Origin: Topomyia yanbarensis
Taxonomy: Eukaryota; Arthropoda; Insecta; Diptera; Culicidae
Direction: 5' to 3'
NCBI RefSeq assembly: GCF_030247195.1
Contig: NC_080670.1
Span: 161,520,080-161,584,079 of the forward strand
Length of the DNA: 64,000 nt
In this document: piece by piece, positions 11,560 to 22,720 of the stretch
Layout of the letters: each line of letters starts with the position of its first letter
How positions within the stretch are numbered: position 1 is the stretch's first letter
Program-made: the position numbers and the translations under genes
Notes under the pieces: model-generated
The model's input: only the letters and a program-made list of their open reading frames with translations
What the model was told of the DNA's origin: nothing
Databases searched by the model: none

Positions 11560-12065
11560 TATTTTAACTCATGAAAAGACCAGTTAACAAAAAAATGGAC
11601 TGGTCCAATTTGCAGACATGGCCTTTCTTTCAAAAGATCGTAACCAGATACATTTCGAATATTCCACCAACAACCAGTGTCAATCAAGGAAATTTCTATT
11701 CCGGGAAGATACTTGATAGAATCGGGAATTGAACCCAATAGCTTCCATTTCTGATAATTCTCTGTAAGACTCCTCCCGCCAGAGCAAGACATTAGTACTA
11801 CCACCTGCTAAGGTGAGAAGTGACCAGGCTAGTGGCAGTGCAGAGTCCAGTCGAATTATATCATCCACATCAGGCCCCTTTACCTCTAACCCAAAGCAAT
11901 CTAGAGATATTCCCTATCGGGAATATCCTGGATTGATCAGGAATTGAACCCGATATCTTGTTATACCAGAAGAAATCACCAAGCTCCACACTCAACGAAC
12001 TATCTCCGTTATTACAACTATAGCAGCAATAACCGAGATTAACTCTATTGTCGAGCAAAGCCAAC
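11560..12065 (-). mobile_element. Two tandem tRNA-derived SINE relics
   Basis: On the minus strand two related blocks about 220 bp apart contain GGGTTCAATTCCCGAT (near 11730) and GGGTTCAATTCCTGAT (near 11950), a Pol III B-box. Each is followed by an ATCAAG/ATCCAGGAT word, then TTCCCG and a TTGATTG/TAGATTG segment. This order recalls mosquito SINE200-like elements (B-box, GATC.., TTCCGGGTTGGAAATTTTC). Both copies are divergent and without clear tails or target duplications. Confidence 0.45.
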
Positions 12066-12069
12066 ATAA

Positions 12070-14304
12070 CTCCATCATTAAATCAGACCCTGAATACAAC
12101 AAAAGTCGTTTAACGAATAGTGCTTAAAAAGACATTGTGTGAAACTATTCGACAGCAACTTTTGGACAAAATTGCATAGACATCTTATGAGGTGAGGTAG
12201 AAATTCACGCCATATCTACTCCTGTCCACAGAATAGCAGGAGAAGGTAAAAACTACAATTTTTCCATTTAAGTAGTATATGTATCTCCTCGATTCGTTGT
12301 TAATTTATTATTTTGCATTATATCTTTGAATAACAGATTTGACCTGTTTCATTTACCCCTTCATAGTTTAGTTTGGACGTAAGAAGTAAAATGAACCACC
12401 TTTTTTACGAAAATGGACGGAACCATTGAAGTTTCCACGAAAGCCTCGCTGATGATACAGTTATAACAGGGATTTTTATTACGACTAGGTAGGCTAGCTA
12501 TCTACTATTACATTTTCCCTTGATTTCGACAGAGACAGCTACCGACCAAATAAAACAACAATCAAGAATGACGTTAATTTCGTTCAACATGATTTTAATC
12601 ACTGCTATTGTGCCAGAGAGTAAACGTGTTCGTGCCAAGCAACGATTAATGCCTTCATATTTTTATTCGTAAAAAACCCACCTTTTAACAAAAACCACAG
12701 CGCTGAAACATGTGTTTCCAAAACCACCAAACAACGCCTGCATTTAAGCGGGTTTTGCTCATGGTGATTTCTCACGGAGTGTCGTTGAATTACAATACAC
12801 ATAGAAAAAAACCAAAAAAAGAAACGATTCCCGTTGACAGCTGTCATGCGACAGGTTGACATGAAACCATGACACACGCTTACGAACTCTACTATAGTTC
12901 AGTACATGCAGTCGTGGAACATTAAGTTTTTGACTGCCAAAATTTAGCCGTCATCGGTCGGGAAGGCGCCATCCTCAGAAAGAACAATGTTTCTCGCAAT
13001 GTAGTGACACGAAAAATTTGCCACTAGTGCGCGACAAAACGGTAGTCGTTTACGGCTTGTCGGACACATTTCATGAAATCTACCTTCCCATCCCTAACAA
13101 CGCTCAACAACGCCCCGGTATGATTCGATCAAAAAAATGTAAAGAAAAGACCCCGTAACATTTCTTCATCGCTGCTAGGCGAACCATTATTGTTTCACTC
13201 GATTTCGACACGATTAGCAGAAATGTGAAGGCAAAGCGATTACCACCGACTTCCCGATCACGAAGCGGACTACTGCCAGTCGGCAGTCATGTGCCTCCTG
13301 AGCAAATCCGGCTCGAAACAACCGGTCACGTGATGACATGCGAGGCTCGGCGAAATCGGCTTGAACCTTTCGCAGTCGAACCAGTCAGTAAGAAATTACA
13401 ATAAAGGCTTCTTAATTCGCCGATTTCCTGTTCCGACGATGATTGAGAACTGGCGACGACCAAAGTCGGCCTGCGCTTTCCCGGCGGCTTCCGGTGGCGG
13501 GTTGAAATGGCATTCGATAGGAGGAAGTTTCAATCAATTTCTGTTCAATTGTTTCCCCGGTTGACTGGAAATGTGCTGCACGCAAGTGGATCCGGGTGCG
13601 TGAGCAATCGGAGATTCTGGGCAGGAAATTTGAAAAATGTTATTTTGACACATTTGTGGCGTACAGGCCGGCTGATTTAAACATTGATTGAATGTAGTGT
13701 GACGAGCTGGTGTATGTATTATAATAGGTGAGTGAGTGGAAAACGATGATTTTTTTTATCAATTATGTTTGTCCGACGCAATTCTCCTAAGCAACCATCG
13801 AAGATCAAATGAGTTTACAAGTTTATTTTGTAGGACACGAACCATAAATATTAAAGGCGCTTTCTCTTATGCGTTTACTATAAGAGATAAAACAATGCTT
13901 ATTAGACAATGCAAACAATTCAAAGGCGAACCAAGCATGATAATCCCTTATGTCGCTAACAAATACAAAGTATTCTAGACTACATGCTTACAATATATAG
14001 AAAACAACCAAATCGTGTTGCGTATATCAATAAAAACGATTTATCGGTTTACCATGATTGCCTTTGAACATATTTGTATTCGGTTTTCAATTATTTTACG
14101 TTTTTGATGTTCGTTGTACGATTGTATATTGTAAGGTTGTTAAAAACACAAGAACAATCATTTTCGCTTAGCACTTTTGGCTTGGTTATTAATCAAAGGG
14201 CACTGAATTACAGGGGAAATACGAATTATGTTCATTTTAAAAACTGATTTAATTAACAAACTCTCCTGTGGCCAACATGAAAACATCATATGCTATCGTC
14301 ATTA
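12070..14304. other. No gene or recognised element
   Basis: 12.9-13.6 kb is moderately GC-richer than its surroundings and lacks obvious repeats, so it may be single-copy. Open frames at 12605-12877 (minus) and 13736-13978 (plus) have no recognisable domain. No splice-supported coding sequence was seen. Confidence 0.4.
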
Positions 14305-14768
14305 AAATCGCACTAAGAGGCAACCCTAGCGTGGTTAGTAATTCGATTGCCTTGTACGCAGCTCACTTGGGTTCGATTCCCAACTCCGCATATAGGGTTG
14401 AAGATTTTTCTGTAGAGATTTCTCTAACATAAAAAAGAGACAAATGACCGCAAGGTTAACACGTCTATTAATCGAAACAAAAATAATCGCACTAAGCCAT
14501 ATATCTTCAGAAGGAAGGGTAATTTGAGGAACACCAATTTGGCTAATTTAGTTATCGACTTCGTCTCATCAGAATCCAATACTAACTTAGTTATCACCGG
14601 ATTGACGCTAGCTCCAAAAACGAAGACATCATTTGAGTTCCTGCACAAGACTCTAGTCAAGCGTACTGTCCCGCAAAAAAAAATCTTATAACGCTGGTGA
14701 ACCAGCCTAATCGCTCATCAGCTCAATCAGAGCCTTCCTTCTGAAGAAATATAGCTTAGTGTGATTTT
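14305..14768. mobile_element. MITE with ~35-bp inverted ends, split by a SINE
   Basis: The left end AAAATCGCACTAAG (14305-14318) resumes after the SINE as AATCGCACTAAG then CCATATATCTTCAGAAGGAAGG (to about 14518). The right end is its inverse: CCTTCCTTCTGAAG...AGCTTAGTGTGATTTT (about 14733-14768). The interior has no coding capacity. Removing the SINE and one target copy restores a palindromic element of about 285 bp. Confidence 0.8.
14319..14484 (+). mobile_element. tRNA-derived SINE, copy 1, 12-bp target duplication
   Basis: The body carries a Pol III A-box-like TAGCGTGGTTAGTAATTCG and a B-box TGGGTTCGATTCCCA, then a conserved tRNA-unrelated part (CATATAGGGTTGAAGATTTTT, AAGGTTAACACGTCTATTAA, TCGAAACAAAAATA). 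It is flanked by identical AATCGCACTAAG copies at 14307-14318 and 14485-14496. The same SINE family occurs at 36517-36685. It is consistent with the Feilai-type SINEs of Aedes, though the family name is from memory. Confidence 0.85.
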
Positions 14769-15500
14769 ATTTTAGCTTCGATTCAAGAGGTTTCAACTTT
14801 GAGGTCATTAACATTTTCTCATAAATTTATTTAAACTTCACAAAACACAGGTTTGTCGCTGAGATACAAGTTTCAATGATTTTTTATTATAATTTCGGTG
14901 GGAGTCTAAGCTTCTTTACCCCCTTCTGGCTACGTTAGTGACATTTTATTGGTATACACCACTCAAAAAAATCTAATTTTCATTGGTCTAAAATGTGCGT
15001 TAGGATCTTGAAAATGGAAAGCGACAATTATCCTAAAAGATATACAATTTTGCCGCCGCACTTGGTATATGTACCTCGAGCCTTCAACCGTGTTTTTCTC
15101 CATAACCGCTTAGTGCTCATTTCAGCATTTGGTTAGCCTGAGTTTCCCTAATACAGGCGTTGAAGGCGATATAATGGCATCGTACAATCGTTTTAAAAGT
15201 GTTATAAAAGGAACCACATTCCACGTACCGTACCGTCGTAGAGTTGCTTTCGGAATTTGTCCAATATAACAACAAACGATCCAAAGCCTAGCAGTCTTCG
15301 ATGTATTGTACACTACTTACTGAATACCGGAAAGTTTTCGTTTGTTGCTTTTTTCACCCACTTATAACCGAATTCTCCAGAATTGAAGCAGCAAACACGT
15401 TAAAAGCCTCAACAACAATGCACCTATCCCAACCAATATTCTCCGTGTAGGCTGACATCAGGCCGTCATATGTGTCTTTATAAATCTAAATTATCACATT

Positions 15501-15795
15501 ATAGGGTGATGTGCCTATTTTCACCATACTAAGGAGGGCGCCTCACTGATTCATTAATTACTCGGCCTACAAACATTCGAATGCATACAAATTGGCGTCA
15601 ATAGCTTTGCTTCGTTGTTAAGTACCAAATTAATAACATACATGCGCTGAAAACAGTGAAATTCGAGTGCCCCTATTGTTGCGCTACCATTTGACTCAAT
15701 GCGTTAAACAAAGATGGCAGACACTGCTCTAACCAACGGCTTCAAATGGGTAGCGTGATAATAGAAACATAGCGATAATGGGCTCATCACCCTAT
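15501..15795. mobile_element. MITE with ATAGGGTGATG inverted ends
   Basis: The left end ATAGGGTGATGTGCCTATT (15501) and right end ATGGGCTCATCACCCTAT (to 15795) are imperfect inverted copies, giving a 295-bp element without coding sequence. It is flanked by T/TA consistent with a TA target. A lone GGGTGATTGTACG word near 19980 may be a remnant of a relative. Confidence 0.65.
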
Positions 15796-17549
15796 TTGTT
15801 TTACTTGAAGCATCAATATTCGAAATGAGCAATAACATTGACACCTTGACATTGTCCTCGTACAGACTTCTCAATACATCAATGAAGACATCCGCGGAAT
15901 ATCGGTCACTCATCCCCAATATTTTGAACTTTGCTTTATTGAGTATAACAGTATTATTTTTCACCCAGATTAGTGTTTTCTCTCACCAAATTAATGTTAT
16001 CTCCTGTGAAGTGTGTATCACAATAATCGGGTCATCTAAATCATTTCCAAAGTTACTATTTTCTGTGCCTTTGGACCAAATTTAGCCCTAAATATTTTTT
16101 TGGTCGTCACCCAATTTTAACGACTCGACTGGTGTAAACTCAATTACCGAGCGAGCCCTACGTTTCGCTGGACTTCTAGCTCTACTTTTATTTTAATCCC
16201 AGTAGCTCTCTTCAAAACATTCGCGTAAGTTATTATATAATTTTAATCAAAAATCCCGTATTTACATCGTCAATTTCAATAAACATCAGTTCATGCGTCA
16301 TTATTCGCCATGTTTTTTTCGTTTTCGTCCAGAATTTTTGTTGGATTCAGAACGAAGCTTCCTAACAATACAATTCCTTTTTCTGTTTATTCCAACTCAA
16401 TTTCACAAGAAACATTTTTTTTATACCAGATTTACAAATCCTGCAACAATTTGGCAACATTGATTATCGTACTGATCTGATAAAAACTTCGCCCATTTGT
16501 TTGCAAAGACTGGTATGAACACCCTCCCTTTGCTACCCCGGAACATTTTTGATGGTATCTATTACAAACCCTTCTGCTGTACTGACTCTGTCCATATATT
16601 CAGCACACTGACCACTCATTATAGACAAATCGAACGGGTGTACCCCATCACGCATACGTACGTTAGGCATAATGGACGCTAGGTATAAATTATCTTGTAT
16701 CACTTGGAAGAGCTTTTTTTCGGCGGTGATGGCCTCGCGTGATACGAGTATGTATGCTTGAATTTTTTGATGATGTTGTACAATTACATACAACAACAAT
16801 AAATCACTTTGTTTTTAGGTGATTATTGACTTAAATTAATAAATTTCACCTTTCGAAACACTTCACGTGGTTCCTGTAAACCACATCTGACATCTTTTAG
16901 AACCTGACAGGTTTTGAAACGGTAAGTCAAAAATTTTAAAAGTATGCTCATCGTACAATACAACAAACCTTTCCTATGAACAAAAATACTGGAGGACTAA
17001 AAAGGGTGTCCTTAATTTTTTTTACATGCCTACTGTACGCGATTTACAGATAATCCTTAAGTAATGCGACGATGAATTGTGAATCGCAGTTTAGGGAAAC
17101 TGAGGGTATGACGGACACATGGCTGTTTTAGGCATATAACTCTTAAAATGCAAACGATTTATATGTGAACCCAATTGTTATGAATAACTTTGAATTACGA
17201 AACACTCAGTATGCTTTAACTACCAATAAACGTGTACAATTTAATGCATCTTCGTGCGGATGTAATTTTCAAGATTCTGGTTTTAAGGTTTATTGTACAA
17301 AAATCAATTTTTCATGGATTTTTTTCTGTTAATTTCGGTAATGCAACTCTTTAGTGACAACTTCGTTGAAAATAACAGCAAATTTTATTTATGAGTGAGC
17401 AAGTACAATCGTTTAATAAATATGTGTGCTTCTGGGGCAAGACGGACAGTCTTGATTAATTTGATTGATTCATCCTTATAGGAAAATGTCTCGCGTATGG
17501 AAACGAAAATCTAGCCGTTAAACGTGGAGAACCGTTCAACTAGTTGAAG
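15796..17549. other. No gene seen
   Basis: AT-rich DNA. Short open frames (15825-16085 plus, 16533-16799 minus) show no domain. 17.1-17.45 kb carries GACGGACA words near 17110 and 17443 (GGGTATGACGGACACATGG; GGGGCAAGACGGACAGTC) that might be element ends, but I could not define an element. Confidence 0.4.
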
Positions 17550-17698
17550 TCTGACATTCAGTAGACTGCAAAATGTACGTGAATGTGACAAACGCTAAAT
17601 ACAGAATTCCTACAACTTGGACCTTTTCCAAGTTGTAGGAATTCTGTATTTAGCGTTTGTCACATTCACGTACATTTTGCAGTCTACTGAATGTCAGA
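17550..17698. repeat. Perfect 71-bp inverted repeat with 7-nt loop (hairpin)
   Basis: The arm 17550-17620 is exactly complementary to 17628-17698, with a 7-nt spacer (acctttt, 17621-17627). There are no mismatches over 71 bp, and an imperfect extension continues a few bases outwards. A transcript on either strand would fold into a 149-nt hairpin. It has no protein-coding content. It could be a hairpin-RNA (endo-siRNA) precursor, a very young foldback, or a snap-back assembly artefact. Confidence 0.95.
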
Positions 17699-18189
17699 TT
17701 TCGTGCAGGTTCTACACTCTGGCTGTGTGCAATCGAAGAACTGATGTTAATAATGGCATTCTTAATATGTAACTTACCAGTTTTCTATAATAAGTGATCA
17801 TTGGAAGTGATTGTTTAGCTCTCTTTATGACAACGACAAAAACGATTTTAGAAAATATATCATTTGTTTTCTAAATTAGACCCCGAATTGTAACTTTTCA
17901 TCTCGAACTGCACATATATATTAAGAAGAACCACAATTTGTTCAAAAACTTCCGTTAGAAACAGTAAATGAATTCCAACCTGTTGAATTTTTCAACGTAA
18001 GTTTTGCTTTTTGATCAATTACACGGTGGAATATTTTTTTCTATTTTTGATATTTTTTCTATTTCAGAGCCCCTTATCAGCAGCAACATCAATATTATAA
18101 AATTTAGTGTAAATAGTTCCATATAAGTTCATTTGTTTCCAAACCACTTTGAATGATCAATTTAGCATATTGATAAATTGAAAAAGTAA
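17699..18189. other. AT-rich DNA, no gene
   Basis: Nothing recognisable lies between the two hairpins. Confidence 0.5.
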
Positions 18190-18256
18190 GCGTTTTATGT
18201 TTAGAATGTAAAATATTATACTTATTTATATATTTTACATTCTAAACATAAAACGC
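18190..18256. repeat. Perfect 27-bp inverted repeat hairpin
   Basis: The arm 18190-18216 (gcgttttatgtttagaatg...) is exactly complementary to 18230-18256, with a 13-nt AT loop. The stem is short, comparable in size to a pre-miRNA hairpin, but lacks the mismatches typical of animal miRNA precursors. Confidence 0.9.
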
Positions 18257-19084
18257 AATATTAGCTCCAATAAAAGAAGCCGTCCGAATGCTTAGCATGC
18301 GGAATCTCAGCTTACATTAATTTCTCTACATACAACCGATAAATTGCAGAGGACTAAAATAAGCTCAAAACTCTTGTTTAAATTCAATCTTATTTAAACA
18401 TTGACTTAGATTAGTTCTAACATATATGCATGGTGCAATTGTCCAAGAAGAAAATACATGCCTTGAAGAACAGCTCATGGAAGAAAGAATGATCCATTTC
18501 ATCATTAATTCAACGAATATACGAATATTGTTGCGTCTATAGTGATTATCTCCCATATTATTCAGTTCAAAGATTAAATTCCGTCTGTCTGATACGACGG
18601 AGCGGTTTTTCTTGTACTGTTGCGAATCACCGAAACGAAGGAAAGTTTTGTCGCAAACATAACATCCGTAACCTAATGCTGATGCTGTCCATAATAATGC
18701 AAGTTTCCATAGGCCCCAAAACTTAATGTTAGTTCATTATTTTGTTTTATTTTTCAACATTTACATACAATTGTAAAGGTAATAAATCTGATAGGATTCG
18801 AATGTGCTTGAATCAAAACTGTTCACTTAAAAGAAGGAAGAATCATCATCCACGGAAAAAAATAAAAAAAATTATTCTATTTAAATTTGGCAACTGGCGC
18901 CCATAAAATATTCAACGAAAACTAAAGAGTTTAACACGCAATGTAACGCTCAAATTTGTACTTTTTAACACACCACGGTAAATCCCGTTTCAGAGAAGGC
19001 TATAAATGTTATAATCCAACTGATGCCTCAAACAACAACCAGTGGCCAGAGCTCGAGATTCCATGCTATACAACCAACTGCTAA
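18257..19084. other. No gene seen
   Basis: AT-rich sequence; the minus-strand open frame 18365-18556 has no domain. Confidence 0.45.
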
Positions 19085-19640
19085 TCAAATTCGATCAATA
19101 TGTCCTGATCGACGAGGAAATCTATGTCAAAGTCTATTTCAAATAGATCCGGTCGCTCAAGTTCTAGAACGCTTGCAACAACGTTACTAACAGAAAACTT
19201 ATTTTTGTTTTTGCGTAGAAATCCGTGAAAAAATCATGATTTGGCAAGAGATCTACCCTTGTAGCAAAAAAACAGCGTTTATATAACGCAAAACACTATT
19301 AATTCGGAAGTATACAAAAGGAAGTGCTTCAACAAACAGATTTTACTCTTCATTAAGCCTCATGATGGTCCAGTTGCGTATTGGTCACACCAAACTAGCT
19401 GTCATTGCAGCAAGGGTGTGCTACAAATTGTACACAACGGCCATGGGATCCAGTTCATCCAAAAAAAAAAAGAAATCCACCAAATTGTTCCCCGTTCTGT
19501 GCAAAAAAGAAGTACTTGACGATAGTAAAGTGAAAAAATTAAAAAGGGCCGACTGATGAGCGTCTCAATTGGAAATTGCGAGTTTTTCTTTGAAATAAAG
19601 ATGAGTTATTTTCATAAAATAAAATTTTATTTGTTTTGTT
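19085..19640 (+). pseudogene. mariner/ITm-type transposase relic (3' half)
   Basis: Frame-hopping plus-strand translation gives LIDEEIYVKVYFK, then VEIREKIMIWQEIYPCSKKT, then LLFIKPHDGPVAYWSHQTSCHCSKGVLQ, then GIQFIQK, then NPPNCSPFCAKKKYLTIVK, then PTDERLNWKLR. This is the order of mosquito ITmD37E/maT-type transposases (DDETYVK; WQAICxCG; FIKxHDGPVLFWPDLASCHYSKxVL; NPPNCPxLRPIEKYWA). The second catalytic Asp (PDLASCH) is His here and the catalytic Glu of RPIE is Lys, besides stops and frameshifts. The 5' half is missing. No terminal repeats were found. Confidence 0.75.
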
Positions 19641-21389
19641 TCATCATTAAAAAAGTTTTTAGAAAAAATACACGCATTTCAAAGTACTTTCCTTTCAAAT
19701 AATCTAAACTGTATAGTAGTTCGTATGAGGCAACCATATATTCGTGTTGGTCGCAAATGTTCAAAATATTTGGTTCTAAAAAGAGTAAAAATGCTAAAAA
19801 GTTCTTTTAACAAAAAGGAACCGGGATAATAATTCGAACAAAAACTAAATAATCCACACACCCCTAAATATACATATTGAAAATAAAATGAGTAATGTCG
19901 AAACTATCTTCTATGACACTTTCGTATGTGAGTAAACTGCATCACAAATTGTTAAAACTGGCTTACTTGTTATTTATATAGGGTGATTGTACGAATGATT
20001 TGAATTCTTGTGACCGAGTAATTTGCATTATAAGTGTCTAACAGATAGTCCCATGTTAAAATTTCTTCAAGAAAGGCACCGATATCCATACTTTGTTGTC
20101 TATTTTCAAGTCGGAATATGAATCCACGGCTTTATAAAGTTATTCATACTACATCCTTCATGCACAAAATGGTATTAAATTAAGGGGGCGTCTGGTGTAA
20201 AGTGCTCAAACCGAAAGTTATTTTCTTTTACGATTTTAAAGGCAGGGCAACAGTGGATCTTTTGTGTAATGTTAAGATTTATTTATACATTGTGCATATT
20301 ATTAGTCACGCAGAGCCACACATACGAGTAGACGTCCAACCATTTCCACGTCGAGGAGCACCGCGGCGAACACAATAACTCTCGAAAAAATTGTCTGACA
20401 CAGGAAATTCAAGAAGATCTGTAAAACTAAGACTTTTAGTAACTCAAACTCAAAAGAACTCATATTTTACTGTGAAATTCGCTCATTTTTCTTTAAAATA
20501 AAAGGGATAATTTTTTCTATTCGGTTTTCTGTGGTTCATCGACAGGCTGCACATATTGCGCATTCGCATAAAAAAATCAAGTCAATTCGTTTATTAGTTT
20601 TTGAGTTATCGTGTTCGCCCATTTGAAAAACGCAGTTTTAGGAAAAACGCTATTAAAAGGTGTCCCACATTAAATGTTCTCTTGAAAATTTAGGTGGTAG
20701 TAGTTTAGAGTGTATTGTTTACATTGTTTTTTTTTATCGCTGTCAGTTTTTCAAAAATTGTTGCCGATAGATTGAAATATGCGTGTGTTACAGGAAATAG
20801 TGCAAGGAATGCATGACTGCTTAAAACAAATGAAGTTCAGCGTGGACACCGAGATTAGGGGAGACCTTTCTAGAGGTTCAACAATTAAGCGTATGAAAAA
20901 AGTCGATTATTTTTGCCCACTACACCAAGCGCCCCCCTTTATTTTCTTGATAAGAAACAGAAGTAAAATAGCAAGGTGAATAGTGTTGTTGGTGTACCCT
21001 TACAGTTTTTTCGTTTAGACTATCCGTTCAAGTTATCTAGAAGTATGTTTCGCAAATTTTTCAATGCTTCTGAAGCTTTTACTGTACATATTGTTGCCAT
21101 TTGTTGTACACTCTTTATTATTTTATATTTTCATAATTTCCTTTCAGTGTATTTTTGAAAACCAATCAATCGGATCACTTTTTCATTATTACTTCGAACA
21201 GAACCAAACTGGTATTTTCTTATGATTTATTTATGATATATTCATGAAAGAATTCAGTCACAATCGCAAATGGAGTTGTATTCGAAATATGTGAGAACTA
21301 GAAAGCAAACCTACCTGCCGACCCTCGTATTCTGTTTTTTCTTTCTCCCCTGTGTTTATCCACCGATCAAAACCACAAAAACTGAAAAC
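19641..21389. other. No gene seen
   Basis: AT-rich. Open frames at 20779-20979 and 20976-21158 have no recognisable domain, and no element boundary could be set. Confidence 0.4.
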
Positions 21390-22489
21390 ACCTTCCACTC
21401 AGCTGTTAGTTACTTAAGCGCGAACGGGGGAGCTGTTTTCGTTGCACTTCCCCGGTAGGATTCTCGTTCGCACACTTCCCGGCAGTAAAGAAAATAAAAA
21501 TCTGCGTCGACTCAAACTTATTTCCCTGCACCGTCACTTTTCGCCAACCGAAAATCATTCAACTAACCGAGAGGCGCAAAAGTTTTCCGTTCGACCACCG
21601 AACAACCAAGCATTTGAAACCGCACTTCCCTAGTTTAGTGATTTGTTTTAAATTAATTATTTTAACTTTTTCGCCCCGATTGCGTCGTCTGCTGCACCCC
21701 GCTCCGGGGAAGAAACTTTTCCACCGACTTCGAGTGCGCGGGGGTTAAGAAGCAACTCCCGGCTGTGTGTGGGTATGTATTTGCTGCGGTGACGACGGGC
21801 AGCCCCAAAAATAATTGTCTTCTACCGCGCGGCGTTTGTTCGCTGCACTCTGTTCCTCTGCCGCACGCGGAAACTTTCCACGCCAGAAACTTCTGCAAAC
21901 TTTTGTGATCGCGGAAAAACTTTTGCTGTTTTCTTCGTGAGGATTCACGCGGGGTGAAAACTTTTCGGCTGTTGCTGCTTGCTTTCAAAGTCCGCGCAAA
22001 GTTTTTCCCCGTAGCAAGGATCACTTCTTGCAAAACTTTGTTCACTGTAGTAGGAAAACTTTTACAAACTAAGTTCACAGGCAATAACCCAAGCACCAAC
22101 AACAGCGAGACCACGGTGAAAACTCATCTTTACCTTCACCAAGTTTACAACGTACTGACGACGGAATTTCCTCCGGCCCGGTGGAAAACGGGTACCGATT
22201 AGGGTGTACCCATACACCTACGATCCACTGTAGAACAGCGCATTTTCCTCCTGCTGAACCGTCCTGGTGTTGGTGAATGAACTTCACTTCGACGCTGCAG
22301 AAAATATCCTGCTGCAGTCCTGAATCATGAAAGTGCAACCACCTTGTGCAAGTGAAACCGAACGGGCGAGAAAGAGCAGGACGATACAATCCGATTCCAC
22401 GTGGGAGGGTTGGAGGGACGCGTGCGCACTTTGGCCGGATAGCGCGCGAGGAATTCATCCGAGGGAACCGCCTCGTTCGAAACGGGACT
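21390..22489. promoter_or_regulatory. GC-richer island with repeated AAAACTTTT words; possible promoter/5' UTR
   Basis: Base composition rises sharply from about 21.4 kb. The sequence holds no recognisable repeat family but has an unusual density of the word AAACTTTT/AAAAGTTTT: near 21579, 21664, 21714, 21896, 21917, 21957, 21999, 22030 and 22055. Long open frames on both strands (minus 21662-22114 and 22075-22659) reflect the GC content and have no domains. Such single-copy GC islands in mosquito DNA often hold promoters and 5' exons. This is inference, and no initiator motif was fixed. Confidence 0.35.
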
Positions 22490-22720
22490 ATGTGGCGGAT
22501 TGCATCACTGGGCCTCGCTGGGCTGGTTGTTGCGTGGAATAGGCTCTCGATATGCTGTGCTGCAGCAGGAAGCAACTGGACGTTGACGGGGACGGTGTCG
22601 GCGAGGATGGACAGCAGCAGCGCCAATACTTGTGTGCGGAACACGACACGCCAGCCCACGGTTGGCAGGAAAAATGATTTTGTTTATAACAAATTACAAA
22701 CAGTTTTTCATTCATTTTGA
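22490..22720 (+). CDS. Candidate 5' coding exon with signal-peptide-like start (weak)
   Basis: From ATG at 22490 the plus strand reads MWRIASLGLAGLVVAWNRL followed by SICCAAAGSNWTLTGTV: a short basic start, a hydrophobic core and an AxAxG-like region, as in a secretory signal peptide. Two N-glycosylation sequons (NWT, NTT) follow. The frame stays open to 22720. No strong donor (GTRAGT) was found before the stop; the best is CACG|GTTGGC near 22660. A competing minus-strand open frame (22659-22075) also starts with a hydrophobic stretch. It may be the first exon of a secreted or receptor gene whose remaining exons lie to the right, or chance. Confidence 0.2.
   Translation: MWRIASLGLAGLVVAWNRLSICCAAAGSNWTLTGTVSARMDSSSANTCVRNTTRQPTVGRKNDFVYNKLQTVFHSF

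Noticed and set aside
12605..12877. 90-codon minus-strand open frame
   Set aside because: No recognisable domain or gene structure in its surroundings.
17550..17698. Canonical microRNA precursor
   Set aside because: Stem is far longer than animal pre-miRNAs and has no bulges; hpRNA, foldback or artefact are better explanations.
21662..22114. 150-codon minus-strand open frame in the GC island
   Set aside because: Open because of GC content; no domain; the repeated AAAACTTTT words determine much of its sequence.
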